Shown here in pieces: positions 12,559-23,519 of a DNA stretch of 64,000 nt. Position 1 is the stretch's first letter; every line of letters begins with the position of its first letter. The translations under genes and the position numbers were made by a program. This DNA comes from Zantedeschia hybrid cultivar (lineage: Eukaryota; Streptophyta; Magnoliopsida; Alismatales; Araceae). The notes beneath the pieces were generated by a model. That model did no database searches. It was given only the letters and a program-made list of their open reading frames with translations, and had not been told where the DNA came from. The stretch is from the NCBI GenBank assembly GCA_030544215.1, contig JARZZO010000002.1, positions 79,057,150-79,121,149 of the forward strand, written 5' to 3'.

Positions 12559-13590
12559 CTAGGATAATCAGAGCTAGCACCAGGAAACCCTAGAAAGGAC
12601 AGAGAACCTGTGAGGCTGTGACCCACCTCCCCTTACCATCTGAACAAACCACCACTGATTCTTGGAGTAGGGATTGTGGCCATCCTCTCCTTGTGTTGCT
12701 GCCCTTTGTTCTTTCCTCTAAACACCAACAGCTCTGTTAAAGCGTGTTTTGAAAAAAAACACATCTAACATCAGCATGGGATGCCATTTAAAGAAAACAT
12801 ATATAAGCCGATTCCAATCTTGATCAGACCATGTCAAGTCCAGCCAATCCCAAGTGCCGATCCGATTCTGCAATCCTTGCAATCATATGTCATATGTATA
12901 TTCAATGCACATAATTTCATGCACAGCATATATGATTTCCAATGTAACAAAATTAACACTCATAAATGACCATGCTAGATTATATAACATAACTTAATTA
13001 ATAATACGAAAATAATACAACTACATCTCAGTACCATGGGCATCTTTATGAACTCTAGGCATCTGTTTTGCCGGTTAGGCATCATGCATTCAATTAAAGA
13101 TCCTATAAAAAAAATCCATGTCCTATAAAAAAATCCATGTATCCCTTTCATAGTAAGTTTGAGGCCTACCCTCCACCTTAGAAATCTTCCATCTTCTTGA
13201 TAACTTAAGAAGGAGAGGTTCAGACATTTGATAATTCATACAAAAAAGTTCTCCAAAATGAGCGTTCAAGAGCTTTCATGGTGATCTAAAAGAAGAGTTT
13301 ATATGGTAAGTAATTCACCTGCAACTTTGTTTGGAATCTTTCGGATATGTTTAAATTTTTAACAAGCCTAAGCTTCAAATAAAATCCATCATGTTTTGTG
13401 GGCATAACACCAAGTTGAATACTGGGGAAGGGCAAATAACCATTTAGGGCATAACTGGATCATGGGCAAACTTGCGTCAAATTCTTCACCGTCACCACCG
13501 CGACAGATCTATTGTCACATTCATTTAATCACTTCAATATACAAACCAAATCTGCACAATTGCCACTCATGGTTGATCCATCAAGCACAT

Positions 13591-13814
13591 TTTTTCTTTT
13601 GAGATGGGATAGTACCCACAGGAAATCCTGATAGAGGCTGGAGGCGGCTCCTGAGCCAGATACCCAAGTATAGCAACAGAGCAGCAGAGGCTGGGGGCAG
13701 CTCCTGAGCAAGACACCCAACTATATCAGGCAAATCTCAGGGACCCAAACAGAAAAACTGGGGGTAACCTGGCGAAGGCTGAAGCCTATCCACTACACTA
13801 CTCACACGTCCCCA
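13591..13814 (-). mobile_element. tRNA-derived SINE inside intron 1 of the DUF760 gene
   Basis: A 224-bp body is flanked by perfect 15-bp direct repeats ATCCATCAAGCACAT (13576-13590 and 13815-13829). Read on the minus strand, the head contains TAGTGTAGTGG, which fits the RNA polymerase III box A consensus of tRNA-type SINEs. The copy ends in an A-rich tail (the T run at 13591-13600 on the plus strand). Inside are two diverged tandem copies of about 55 bp, each with GAGGC, CAGCTCCTGAGC-like and ACACCCAA-like blocks (plus strand 13635-13730). SINEs do not encode protein and move with LINE machinery, and L1 elements are abundant in this window. I do not recognise the family. Confidence 0.8.
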
Positions 13815-14157
13815 ATCCATCAAGCACATAAGAATTTAAAAAGGCTTTGATCACAGAAAATATGAGGTACACCTTAAGCCTTATGGCCAGTTCTTGAAGA
13901 ATAATATGATGAGAACTACACCAAAATGTCCTGGAAAACATGCTTCTTTTTTGCATTATGGGACTGATTTATGCATTCATTATTAGATATGGAACTCAGG
14001 GTCCAGAAAGGAGATTCAAATAAGTAAGCAAATTTCTCAAAAGAAGAAGAGAAAAATCCTCACTTAAACCACCTCATGAGAGAATACTCCATTCCTGAAG
14101 AAATCACCTTCCTTAAACAACAATTAACTATAATATCTGTTCATCGCAAAAACTTAC

Positions 14158-14434
14158 CTTTACAGAACCATTTCTCACAGTCTTCCATCCCAATCAAACA
14201 CAAGTTGCAAACATCATTAGGACATCCCAATCTCGCGCTCAACTTTCGAGACTTAGCAGAAAATTCAGGAAACGAGGACAACAGGCTCACCTTGTGCGAC
14301 CAAAGGTGCCTGGAATCGGAAGCAACGGCGAACGGGAGGAGCTTGGGATCCGCCGCGGCAGACCTGAACCCTCCCCCAGCCGCGCAGTGCGGGAGGACCA
14401 CCACGACGTCGCCTACCCTTCCCCAAGCTCGCAT
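14158..14434 (-). CDS. DUF760 family chloroplast protein, exon 1 (transit peptide region)
   Basis: The minus strand reads an ATG at 14434 and 92 codons to a strong donor AAAG|GTAAGT at 14157-14156, leaving phase 1. The translated segment is rich in Ser, Ala, Leu and Lys with few acidic residues and contains LSSFPEFSAKSRKLSARL. That is what a chloroplast transit peptide with following spacer should look like. It lies in the expected place upstream of exon 2, and the 5' part is relatively GC-rich like many plant first exons. No upstream in-frame ATG is apparent before the GA-rich leader. The protein start is plausible but less conserved than the rest, and the phase mismatch with the best exon 2 acceptor is unresolved. 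Confidence 0.55.
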
Positions 14435-14600
14435 CTTTCCGCCTTGTTCAAACTCAGAGAGAGAGAGAGAGAGAGGAAGGACGGTTTTTTATCTTTTTTT
14501 CCAGGCCTTCAAGGGGGGAGATGGTGAAGTGGAGAAGAACCAGGGAGAAGTTTCTCGGATATTTTTCTGCGGTGGAAAAGACCAAAAAGAATTCTAATAT
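14435..14600 (-). promoter_or_regulatory. GA/CT-rich 5' leader of the DUF760 gene
   Basis: On the plus strand AGAGAGAGAG runs from about 14455 to 14474, so on the minus strand the leader is a CT microsatellite 20-40 bases before the ATG. Farther upstream is mixed sequence with no certain TATA box. Confidence 0.4.
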
Positions 14601-15377
14601 GTTATTTTGTGAATACAATAATGTAATATTACGTATTTAATTATGCTATATTTTCTAGTTGGGCCTCCCCTATAGACTTATTTTACTTGTTAACAGAGAT
14701 GTCGCATATTTTACAAGTCTTGGTCTGCCCCCATTTCTTGGCCACGTTTACTTTTAAGTTTTTAAGGTAAAAATACGTGATTCATGTGTCAAAACTTGGA
14801 ACAAAATATATATTTATATCTCAAGGAAAGTCACACATCTACTTCATAATTCCATATCAATTGCTAACGGAAGTAGAATGTGCTTAAAGGAATAGGTCTA
14901 CTATGCTTTTTATGTCAGATATGTCTTTTTTTTTAAGATAAAATCATATATTATCTTAGTATAGAGAATTCTTACAGTAGGTCGACGCAGTGGTGGACGC
15001 ATAAATTTTGTCTAGTGAGGTCACTCAAGCATTAAATCATAAATATGGCAGGATCAATGAGATTTTGGGTTAAACTATGTGGGGTCTTGAGTTGGGCTAG
15101 TGGGTCCTAGACTGGATCAACAGAGTTCCGAACTATACTACATTGGATTGGAATCAATCGACTTGACAAAATTTAATGAAATCTCAAGACCGCACTGGAT
15201 CAATGTTGAATTCGCTACTGGGTCGACATATATGCAATATGTGTCCCAATGATATGAGACAATGAGTTCTCCTTTCTCTCCTCCTGCTTCACACATGTAA
15301 GGAAGAATTGGCTATCCCCTAGTTCTCTTTTCTACTACATTAAAGTGATCGACTCCTCTTATCATATCAAATATTCA
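14601..15377. other. Intergenic stretch, nothing recognised
   Basis: A/T-rich DNA upstream of the DUF760 gene. Short phrases such as TGGGTCCTAGACTGGATCAA and similar (15090-15215) look like worn repeat sequence, but no element end or open frame is supported. Confidence 0.4.
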
Positions 15378-15647
15378 GGGCCCATTTGTTTTCAATTGGA
15401 AAATCCTTAGACTAACGTGCCAAACTAGTCAAGGGTTGGATTTCTCTTGCATATATATTTTTAACAAGAGATGAGAAGACGTCAAATGAGAGTCTGACAA
15501 GTGTGCTGTTTTAAAATTTTCAACTTTTAGAAATACCTAAAAATGTGACGAGACATTTGGACATTTACTTTCAATATTCTCCTTTCTAATTTCCCCAAGA
15601 AAACTAGGAATTTTGAAATCCTCATCTTACTGGAAACAAATGGGCCC
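15378..15647. mobile_element. Tourist-like MITE (PIF/Harbinger type)
   Basis: The 270-bp element begins GGGCCCATTTGTTTTCA and ends TGGAAACAAATGGGCCC, giving terminal inverted repeats of about 15 bp. GGGCCC-GTTTG-type ends are typical of PIF/Harbinger MITEs. The flanks are TTCA on the left and TTAA on the right, which could be a decayed 3-bp TTA/TAA target duplication. The interior is non-coding. A dead Harbinger transposase occurs at 23520-24360, but no link between the two is shown. Confidence 0.6.
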
Positions 15648-15820
15648 TTAATAGTGACACTTCTAATTTACAATAATTTGTTCTACAATATAATTTTGTA
15701 CACTAAAATGCCGACGGCCAATAAGAACCGGACACTGAGTACATCATGATGTTGCGATTTTGTTAAATTTTCATATGGTAAAATTCACCATATTAATGCG
15801 TCTAATGATGCTCCAAGAGT

Positions 15821-16747
15821 AATACTTGCTGCAATGCCCTTGTGTGCAGTAGGCAGGGACATTGCAGTGAGTAAATAGATTTTTCTTTTTCTAAAAGTCG
15901 GTCCAAAGATGTCCTAACCTTCCGTAAGTACAATCAGACAATTCAAAAAAAATTTAAAAATAAAAAATCGAATCCAATGAACAGTAAAAATATACATTTT
16001 TACTGTTCATTGGGATCATTTTTTACTTTTTCGAATTTTAAATTGTTCGATCGAAAATTACAATGTACGGACAATTAGGACACCTACTTAAAAAAAATTA
16101 TCCAGTTCTTTTTTTACTTTTTTTATTTTTTTAATTGTCTGATCGGACGTTGCAACGTACGGACAATTGAGACACCACTTTAAAAAAAAATTACCCACAG
16201 CAATACCCCTACTCATGTTCAGAATCTTGAGACGGCGACAGCATGATATTCTAACACGATACTGCACCTACAGATATTGTGGGAGCTGGGGAAGACGAAA
16301 TTTGCTTCGTCCAAGACTCAAAAGTTTCTAATGTTGCATGGGACTAGTGCTTTTGTGAGGTGCTGGCGGGGTTTAAATTTCAGATCAACGATAGCCGTAG
16401 AATTTGTGGTCTCAGGAGCAGCTTATTTCCGCATTTTCGTCACTTCTTTTTTTTATTTTTTTGTATTCTTTTAGCTCTGTCTCAATCCGACCAATATGTT
16501 ACTGTAGTTCGATCTCTACTAAAAAAAAAAATTAAAAATTAAAAAATTAAATGTAAATGAACAGTAAAAATGCCCTTAATGGGCCACGCTCAATAATAGT
16601 TTGAGATTTTTCAAATTTTTTGAATCGTCCAATCAAAGATTAATCTTTATGTACATGTGAGGTATATTGAGACTTACTTTAAAAACAAAAAAAAGGAAAA
16701 ACTTGGGTGCACTGCCAGTGCAGCATTGTCTGACGATGCAACAAGTA
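15821..16747. mobile_element. Composite inverted-repeat element related to the 4895 MITE
   Basis: The left end AATACTTGCTGCAATGCCC (15821) resembles the left end of the element at 4895. The right end GATGCAACAAGTA (16735-16747) is its imperfect inverse. Inside, the phrase ACGTACGGACAATT with a following GACACC...TTTAAAAAAA block occurs at about 16046-16108 and 16134-16196. It recurs in degraded form at 16624-16690 and in inverse near 15889-15945. The repeated sub-units suggest a MITE that has duplicated parts of itself. No target duplication is clear. Confidence 0.45.
15974..16013. repeat. Perfect 18-bp hairpin
   Basis: The left arm is CCAATGAACAGTAAAAAT (15974-15991) and the right arm is its exact reverse complement (15996-16013), with a 4-base spacer. 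The arm motif ATGAACAGTAAAAAT recurs singly at about 16557, so the hairpin is part of a repeated unit. Confidence 0.9.
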
Positions 16748-17804
16748 AAACTCTATTCTTTTATATAAATCATAATGCCATGTTGAAATGCTAGGGATGA
16801 AAAAGGTTCTGCCGCGCTAGGAGACTACCTCTGCTCGTGTTTAGTATTGTCTAATTTTTTGTCGGTTGATATAAAAAGAAGGATTTTTACATTTAAGTTC
16901 TTATATTGTTTGCTAATTCTAAATATATCCATGTAATTTTTATACTTAAAAAAAAAAGTTCTTAAAATGATCTTTGATTTTAAAATAAGTCCCTGTTGTT
17001 ACTTTTCTAGCAGCACCTTAATGGAGACTTGACTTAAACTCTAGTTAACTTGAACCAAATATGAAGATTTACTCATCTGCCCTCAACCTTCTAATTTTTT
17101 TATATAAAGAATGGAAGAAATTGAAAGTATAGAACAAAGTCCAATCAAGGTTCAACCTCTATCATCTACATTGGTAGATTAACCTAAACTAGACTTAGAG
17201 GAGTCTCCCTCCATGTGGCTGAGCCTCTCTCCATATGGGAAGAGGAGTTCAAAGTTGTGGTGTATATGAGAGACCTACATATATAAAAGAGGGTTCAAAA
17301 GATGAGAGTCAGTTGCAAGTGTTATTCTCTCTCTTCCTCTCTCCCTCTCTCTCCATAAAGCCTCCTCTCTTAGTCTTTCTCTCTCCTTGGGGTACCACCT
17401 GCGACTCTTGGATCTTGCCACGTGGAGCTTCATGGGAGACTCTGGTAGCCTCTTCTCACGATGAGAGAGATCCTACTGAGTTTATCGCTGTGCGACGAAG
17501 TTGTCTCCATTGACCACGTTATTGGTTGTTGGCCTAATAACCAACGGAAAGTAAATGGTGGTGAGAAGATCCTTTTTACCTCTGGGAATGGCGTCAAGTC
17601 AGGACTCATCAAAAATAAAGAATAGAACACCAAGATGTGGCAATGCAGCTGTAGTTCGAGATCGACCTATTGGAGGGAGGCATTCATGGCATTAGATCTG
17701 ATTAGGGTGTAGTTTCCTATGCTGAAGGCCACTGTGGAGGAGGACGACGACGATGAGATGGAGCTCACTGCCGTTATTTTGCATCCAGATGAACCACATC
17801 CCAT

Positions 17805-17845
<41 letters not shown>

Positions 17846-18154
17846 AACTACAGGATCAAGGTGATAATGGCGAGCTAGTCCCCACGTGCGTACTCTTGAT
17901 TAGCAAGAGCAAGAAGACGGCCCCATCTTTAGCAGGATCATCTCGGGGAACACTTGCACCCTCATCCCTTTGACTGCATCTAGAGAAATGCCTACTCGAC
18001 ATTCTTCCCGCTCAGAGTCGACGCCTTCAAGAAAAACAACACTTGCCCTCCACAAACTTAAAGGAGTTAGGGTGTCCTAAGCCAATTACGGACTTAATTC
18101 ATGTAATTCTTATTCAGCAATAAATGATATTTCTCATATATGTGTGTAACTGTG

Positions 18155-18189
<35 letters not shown>

Positions 18190-18410
18190 TATTTATTTAT
18201 TTATATATGCTGAATGAGACTTATGCAATGAGAATTCAATTACAAGGAGTTGTGATAATGTGATTAACCTTCTATAAACATAAGTCTCAAACTATTCTCA
18301 ATCATAGAATATTTGAATTTTAATATTTTTGAATATGAGGAAGGGATCCAAAATAATGTGTGCGATCAAATCACACGCATTGCAGCGAACCGCATAAGAG
18401 CATTTCCATA
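16748..18410. other. Intergenic stretch with microsatellites, no gene seen
   Basis: Holds a 36-bp GA microsatellite (17809-17844) and an AT microsatellite (18159-18186). Open frames at 17235-17513 and 17719-17973 run through CT/GA repeats and show no domain. A 35-codon frame at 17589 is listed among rejected items. Confidence 0.4.
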
Positions 18411-18734
18411 TGTGGTGCATTTGCTATAGTGCGTGTGGTCAACTATTTTAGCAGCATCACTATATTAAAAATAAAGTTCATTACAAAATTTTAGATATTC
18501 AATTATCCATTAGTATTGTTTCGGTCACACCCTTAATCCGATCCAGTCAAATGACTCACATCGGGTTCAAGATGTGGTGCCTTTTGCTACAGTGCGTGTG
18601 GTCAACTATTTTAACAGCATCACCAAATTAAAAATAAATTCATTATAATTTTTTAGACATTCAATTATCTATTAGTATTGTTTCGGTCACACCGTTAATC
18701 CGGTCCAGTCAAATGACTCACATTGGGTTCAAGA
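18411..18734. repeat. 162-bp tandem duplication
   Basis: Two copies start TGTGGTGC at 18411 and 18573 and share AGTGCGTGTGGTCAACTATT, GTATTGTTTCGGTCACAC and CAGTCAAATGACTCACAT. They differ by scattered substitutions and small gaps, so the duplication is not very recent. Confidence 0.85.
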
Positions 18735-21240
18735 CACCTAATAGTCGGAACAACCCAACATACAAATTCTAAATGAATTATGAGAGACAATAACCAATGC
18801 ATAAAATAAAATATCAATTACCATAATAATTTCAAATATCTAAATTTCATAGCCAATAGCATATCCGCCAAATTACATCAGTCCAAGATACTAAAATAAA
18901 ACTCTCATCTCACTAATAAATCAAAATTACATTATCTCCCTACTACTTCATTCTACTAAAGCAAAATAATAACCAACTAAATGACCTTCTCAGCCAATCC
19001 CAAAGCAAATGCCTCTTCTAGCTACTAAATCTCCTCCTCAGCCTACTCTGAAAATCGTTAGTAGATTTATGAGTACAAATACTTAGTAGGTATGAAATCC
19101 ACTAAATGTTAAATATATAACAATTGAAAATAATTGATAACTAATATCATGAATTAATAATGCTACATACAACTAAAATAAAAACATGATCGAAAACATG
19201 GTTACATATGGGTTTACTGAATCAAATATATTTTTCAAATAATATGTTCATATCGAATATCATCTAACTCATCACGATTTAGATAATTAACAGTTGCTTA
19301 AAAATAAATCATAAATCTCATGCTTAGGAAAGATTCGTAGAATTGCAAAGAATTAGCTAAATAGGATAAACAAAAAATCAAAAGAATAAGCTAAATTCAA
19401 AGAATCATAATAGTGCATAACATATCAGAAATATGTGCCAAACATATCTTATCAAATATATCATAATGGAGATGCACCTAAACTACAACATAAGAAGTCA
19501 TATACATATATCAAAATATTTAGGTAATGATGCAAAAGTGTTGGTTAACTGTGCAGAACCGAGAAGTCTAACATTCCATCCAACTCCAAATCATCATGGC
19601 ACTACATATCCTTGTCCTATGGTTTTTCCGGTTGGAAATCAAGATGCCAACCCTTGCCCTCGGGTTAATAATGCCATATCTAATATAAATACTAATGTTG
19701 GAATCGGACCCTACAATCTCCTTATAATGGTAATATCTAAACAAACATTATCACACATAACACAATTGACTTACACAAAAAGGACATACCCAGTGCATGA
19801 GGCTCCCACCATTTTTAGGGTCTGGAGAAGGGGCGATGTATGTAGACCTTAACCCCTGCTAAGCAGAGAGGCTGTTTCCTTAATTCGAATCCATGACCTT
19901 TAGGTCACAAATAAGACAACTTAACAACACAATTGACTTACAGCAGATACAAATTGATCACAAATCTAAAATCTTGATTTGCATTATGATGCATACGTAT
20001 ACAAGTCAAAATAAGTGAGTTTACATTGAAAATAACCACTTAGAGAGTCAAGTAGATCAAATTAAGAGATAATTAGATCAAAGTTAATTCCAACTAGTTA
20101 CTAGACTGAAATGAATGCTACAAAATTTTTCTCAGAATTTTTTGATCATTAATCATAATTTTTAGACATTAAACCTATTTTTTAAAATTAAAAATTAAAT
20201 AAATAAATCAAATAAGATTCAAAAATTAACCAAACTTGATGAAAACAATGAACATCTCACATGTGATGTGTACGTAAAGTTTCATCCAATTTGAAGGTCA
20301 ATAAGAAGAATAAAAGCTTAAATGGAACTCCAAAACTTGAGTCAATTTAAAGTGAAAGAATAAATAGTAGAATAATAAGAAATAAATTTCCATAAATTAT
20401 CAAATGTTGCAGGCAATTAGCGTTCATAGAAACATATGTATAGACAAAATTTTAGGTCATTTGTACTTTAAAGCATAGAGTTACGGCCAATCAAAGTCTA
20501 TCCAAAATCCCGAATTGTAATCTATTTGGAATTGTTGAAATGCATCTGGGTTAGTGGATATCTTTTGTGAATCGCATTAAGGTGTCTGGAAACCTTTTTA
20601 AATAGATTATATAACTAGGGTTAAAACGTGTCGGGTCATGCAGACATGCATTATGAAATGTGCCCACTTAACTAGACATCTTTCAAACGTGAATTCGGTA
20701 TATGCACATTTTCGTAAATTTGACTAAGAATTCATGGATTTAATCAAAGTTTAAGAGTCTAAACCTAAAGATAATACTTCCAAAAAAATTTCGGACCACT
20801 TTTGAAATCAAAATATGATTTTTTATATAATATAAAATATCATTTAATGAGCTATCATCACCTATCTCTTAAAAAACACAAGTCCAATCTCTTCCTTTGC
20901 CTTCTCCCAATCAATTTTCGATTTCTTCTCCTTCTAAGCCTTCTTCCACGTCCTATATCCTTCTTGGAGCCACCAACAAGTATTATAATCAAACCCCATG
21001 AAGAATCTCCCTCTCTTGCCTCTTTTCCCTTAGGTTCACTTTGTTTGTAGAGGTGCTTATACCGTAATAGGGTTTTGGAGATTTCTTAAACCATAATAAG
21101 AGGTATTTTGATTTGGTAAGTTGTTAGTATTCCACCCAAAATAATGGGAATTACACTGCGTTATTTCAAGTGATTTGATAGGAAAGAGTAGGATAAGAAA
21201 TGAAAATACCCATATTACCCTTACAATTTCAGGTAAAGGT
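18735..21240. other. Repeat-like AT-rich stretch, possibly an old solo LTR
   Basis: The style (CA-rich left part, AGTACAAATACTTAGTAGGT near 19070, a pyrimidine-rich stretch around 20880-21050) resembles long LTRs of plant Ty3/gypsy elements. I find no matching TG...CA ends with a target duplication, so this is only a suspicion. An open frame at 20802-21050 is low-complexity pyrimidine tract. The SINE at 19776 lies within it. Confidence 0.25.
19776..19925 (-). mobile_element. Au-type SINE
   Basis: A 150-bp element is flanked by perfect 17-bp direct repeats AACACAATTGACTTACA (19759-19775 and 19926-19942). Read on the minus strand it begins GTTAAGTTGTCTTATTTGTG, has a B-box-like GGATTCGAATT, then AACAGCCTCTCTGC, and ends with CATGCACTGGGTATGTCC and a short T run. 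This order matches the Au SINE family found across angiosperms (known from memory; it was first described in Aegilops). The duplication is undecayed but the body carries several differences from the family pattern. Confidence 0.9.
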
Positions 21241-22213
21241 TATTCTAAGTTTGCATCATTTTCAAATTACTTATTAATGTGTAGAGTATTATTAGGTTCT
21301 TGAACTTATTTTATTTATTATTCAAATTAACACACACGTTAACACGCTATAATATATAAATAAGTTTTAAAGCCAAAATATTATCTCTTTTTTCCTTAAG
21401 TTTCAATAATTTAACACAACATTTTGTTTATATTGATTTCATGATAAAGAATTTCAATCTAGATAGGATAAATATGGCTTTGGTTGTGGACTAAACTTAT
21501 GTTTATATCAACGTCAAAAAGTAGACTCATCAATTATAATTACTTAAATATATATTACTACAAGACCATTGTGAGGATACATTAACTAATTTCACTGAAT
21601 TAAAATTTTTTGTGATTCTAATTACACAATCATACTTCCATTATTTAATTTACGCCGTCCATTAAAAAACATAAACATTATAGTCTGAATTGCAACACGT
21701 ACAATGATTTAAAATGTACAGAGATATTTTCATTGTGAGAAATTTAGTTACATAAAAAATGATAATTTTCATAATTGTTATAACCAAACATAGTCATCAA
21801 ATGATAGAAGAATTTGTATTCATACACTCGATTATGCTGAAAAATATATAAACAAAATCATCCACCATAACAATTACTTGCACATATGTACGTAATTCTA
21901 ATAGCACAATTTCAATTTTACAATAAGTATTATCATCAATGCATCATTCCTTCTGCTCCTTTTGAGCCAAATCTACAAGCAACATGCTTGCTGGAAGTAC
22001 ATACGCACTTTACTTTTGTTATCAATAATTTCACATTTTTGCACAAAAAAAATAGTACATTGTAGTAACATATATCGAAATAAACTAACAAAAAAAATGC
22101 AACATTCAAATTACAATGCCTATTGTTGCCATAAACTCACCATCCGTCACTACAATATTCCTATCAATTATTAATCGTTTGAAGGCTCAGAAAGATGTAT
22201 GTAATATAGAAAA
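21241..22213. other. AT-rich intergenic stretch, nothing recognised
   Basis: No open frame with family resemblance, no inverted termini, no tandem structure noticed. It leads into the 267-bp array. Confidence 0.4.
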
Positions 22214-23110
22214 GATCATTGTTCAGTGGGGTTGCTCAATACAGTGGAACCATCCTATCAATAAACTCATTTTACCTCTTTCATTATTGCCTATAATCAC
22301 TGAATTACGAGTGTGCAATTTTACTCTCCTGCTATCCAAAAAACACGCTGAAATGTAGTTGCGGTAATGCCTTCTGACCATCCTAACGTACCAATAGATA
22401 GAGTTGCAAATTTGCACACTATTAACCATCATCAAGTTTTAGCACCATTCACAGGCTCAGAAATAGAAAGTTTATATCGATAAATTATTGCCTAGTGAGG
22501 TTGCTCTAAGTAGTGGAACCGTCCGACTAATAGACTCACTTTCATTATTTCATCATTACCCTTAATAACAGAATTATGAGCGTACAAACCCTTTTGCTAT
22601 CCAAAAACTATACTGAAATGTGGTTACAGTGATGCCATCTGACCATCAGAATGTACTAATGGATAAGATTGCAAATTTGCATAGTATTATCTATCCCCAA
22701 CTTTTGCCAACATTCGCAAGCTCATAAATAGAAAGTTTATATCGATAAAATCATTATCCAGTGGAGTTGTTCCAAACAGTAGAATCATCTGATCAATATA
22801 CTCATTTTCATTATTTCATCATTGCCCATAATGACATATTTAGAAACATGAAATTTTGCCCTCCACTTATCTAAAAGATACACTGAAATGTGGTTATAGT
22901 GATGCCATCTGACCATCCCAGTGTACCAATGGGTAGGACTGCAAATTTGCACACTATTAACTATCCTTAAGTTTTGCCGCCGTTTGCAAGCTCATAAGTA
23001 GAAACTCCTATCGATAAAATCATTGTCCAATGGGGTTGTTCCAAGTAGTAAAACCATCCGACCAATATACTTATTTAAATTGTTTTCTCCTGCTATCAAA
23101 AAAATGCGCA
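22214..23110. repeat. About 267-bp tandem array, 3.3 copies
   Basis: Units begin near 22214, 22483, 22748 and 23018 with variants of ATCATTGTCCAGTGGGGTTG. Each includes GAAATGTGGTTA, then a TGCC(A/T)TCTGACCATC block, then GCAAATTTGCA and a TATCGATAAA end. GCAAATTTGCA is itself a palindrome. Units have diverged by substitutions and small indels. The array adjoins the Harbinger remnant at 23.5 kb but its function is unknown. Confidence 0.85.
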
Positions 23111-23519
23111 GTCATTACAATATTTAAGTCAAAAGAGATGCTTAAAATTAATTTGGCTAACAAAAACAAAATAAAAAAGTATAATCGAAATATCAAAGTA
23201 CATGCTAAAAGGACATGTCCAACATAAGACACAAGACAGATGAATAATCATCAACAAAGTAGTAGTCCTGTCCAAGAACAACATACTGACCAAGCACAAA
23301 ATAAGGGAGGAAACATGCTAAACAGACCACATAATATGAGATATGAAGAACGCAACTCATCTCCAAAGTGCATCAACAATCGAGTCCCTAATCTCCTAAT
23401 GTAACCTCAGTCCTACTGAGAGGGATGTCAATAGGAACGTCCTCATCACTAGCATTGTCACCAACTACTTCTTCGTTGTTCTCGCAGTTGAAGTAGTAGT
23501 CCTGTCCCTGATATGGACG
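23111..23519. other. Sequence between the 267-bp array and the Harbinger remnant
   Basis: No independent gene. On the minus strand the part next to 23500 can be read as a worn transposase tail (DEDVPIDIPLSRTEVTLGD), so the transposon probably extends to about 23300 or beyond. Confidence 0.35.

Noticed and set aside
13770..13814. tRNA gene suggested by box A-like sequence
   Set aside because: No cloverleaf or anticodon arm could be built; the 15-bp flanking repeats and A tail show a SINE.
14294..14597. Plus-strand ORFs opposite DUF760 exon 1
   Set aside because: They are antisense shadows of a GC-richer exon and run into the GA microsatellite and purine tracts.
17589..17696. 35-codon frame with a PRCGNAAVVRDRPIGGRHSW segment, vaguely like a GRF zinc finger
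   Set aside because: Only one Cys of the motif is present, it is very short, and there is no neighbouring exon.
20802..21050. 82-codon ORF with hydrophobic Leu/Phe stretch
   Set aside because: Low-complexity pyrimidine tract in repeat-like DNA; no family resemblance.
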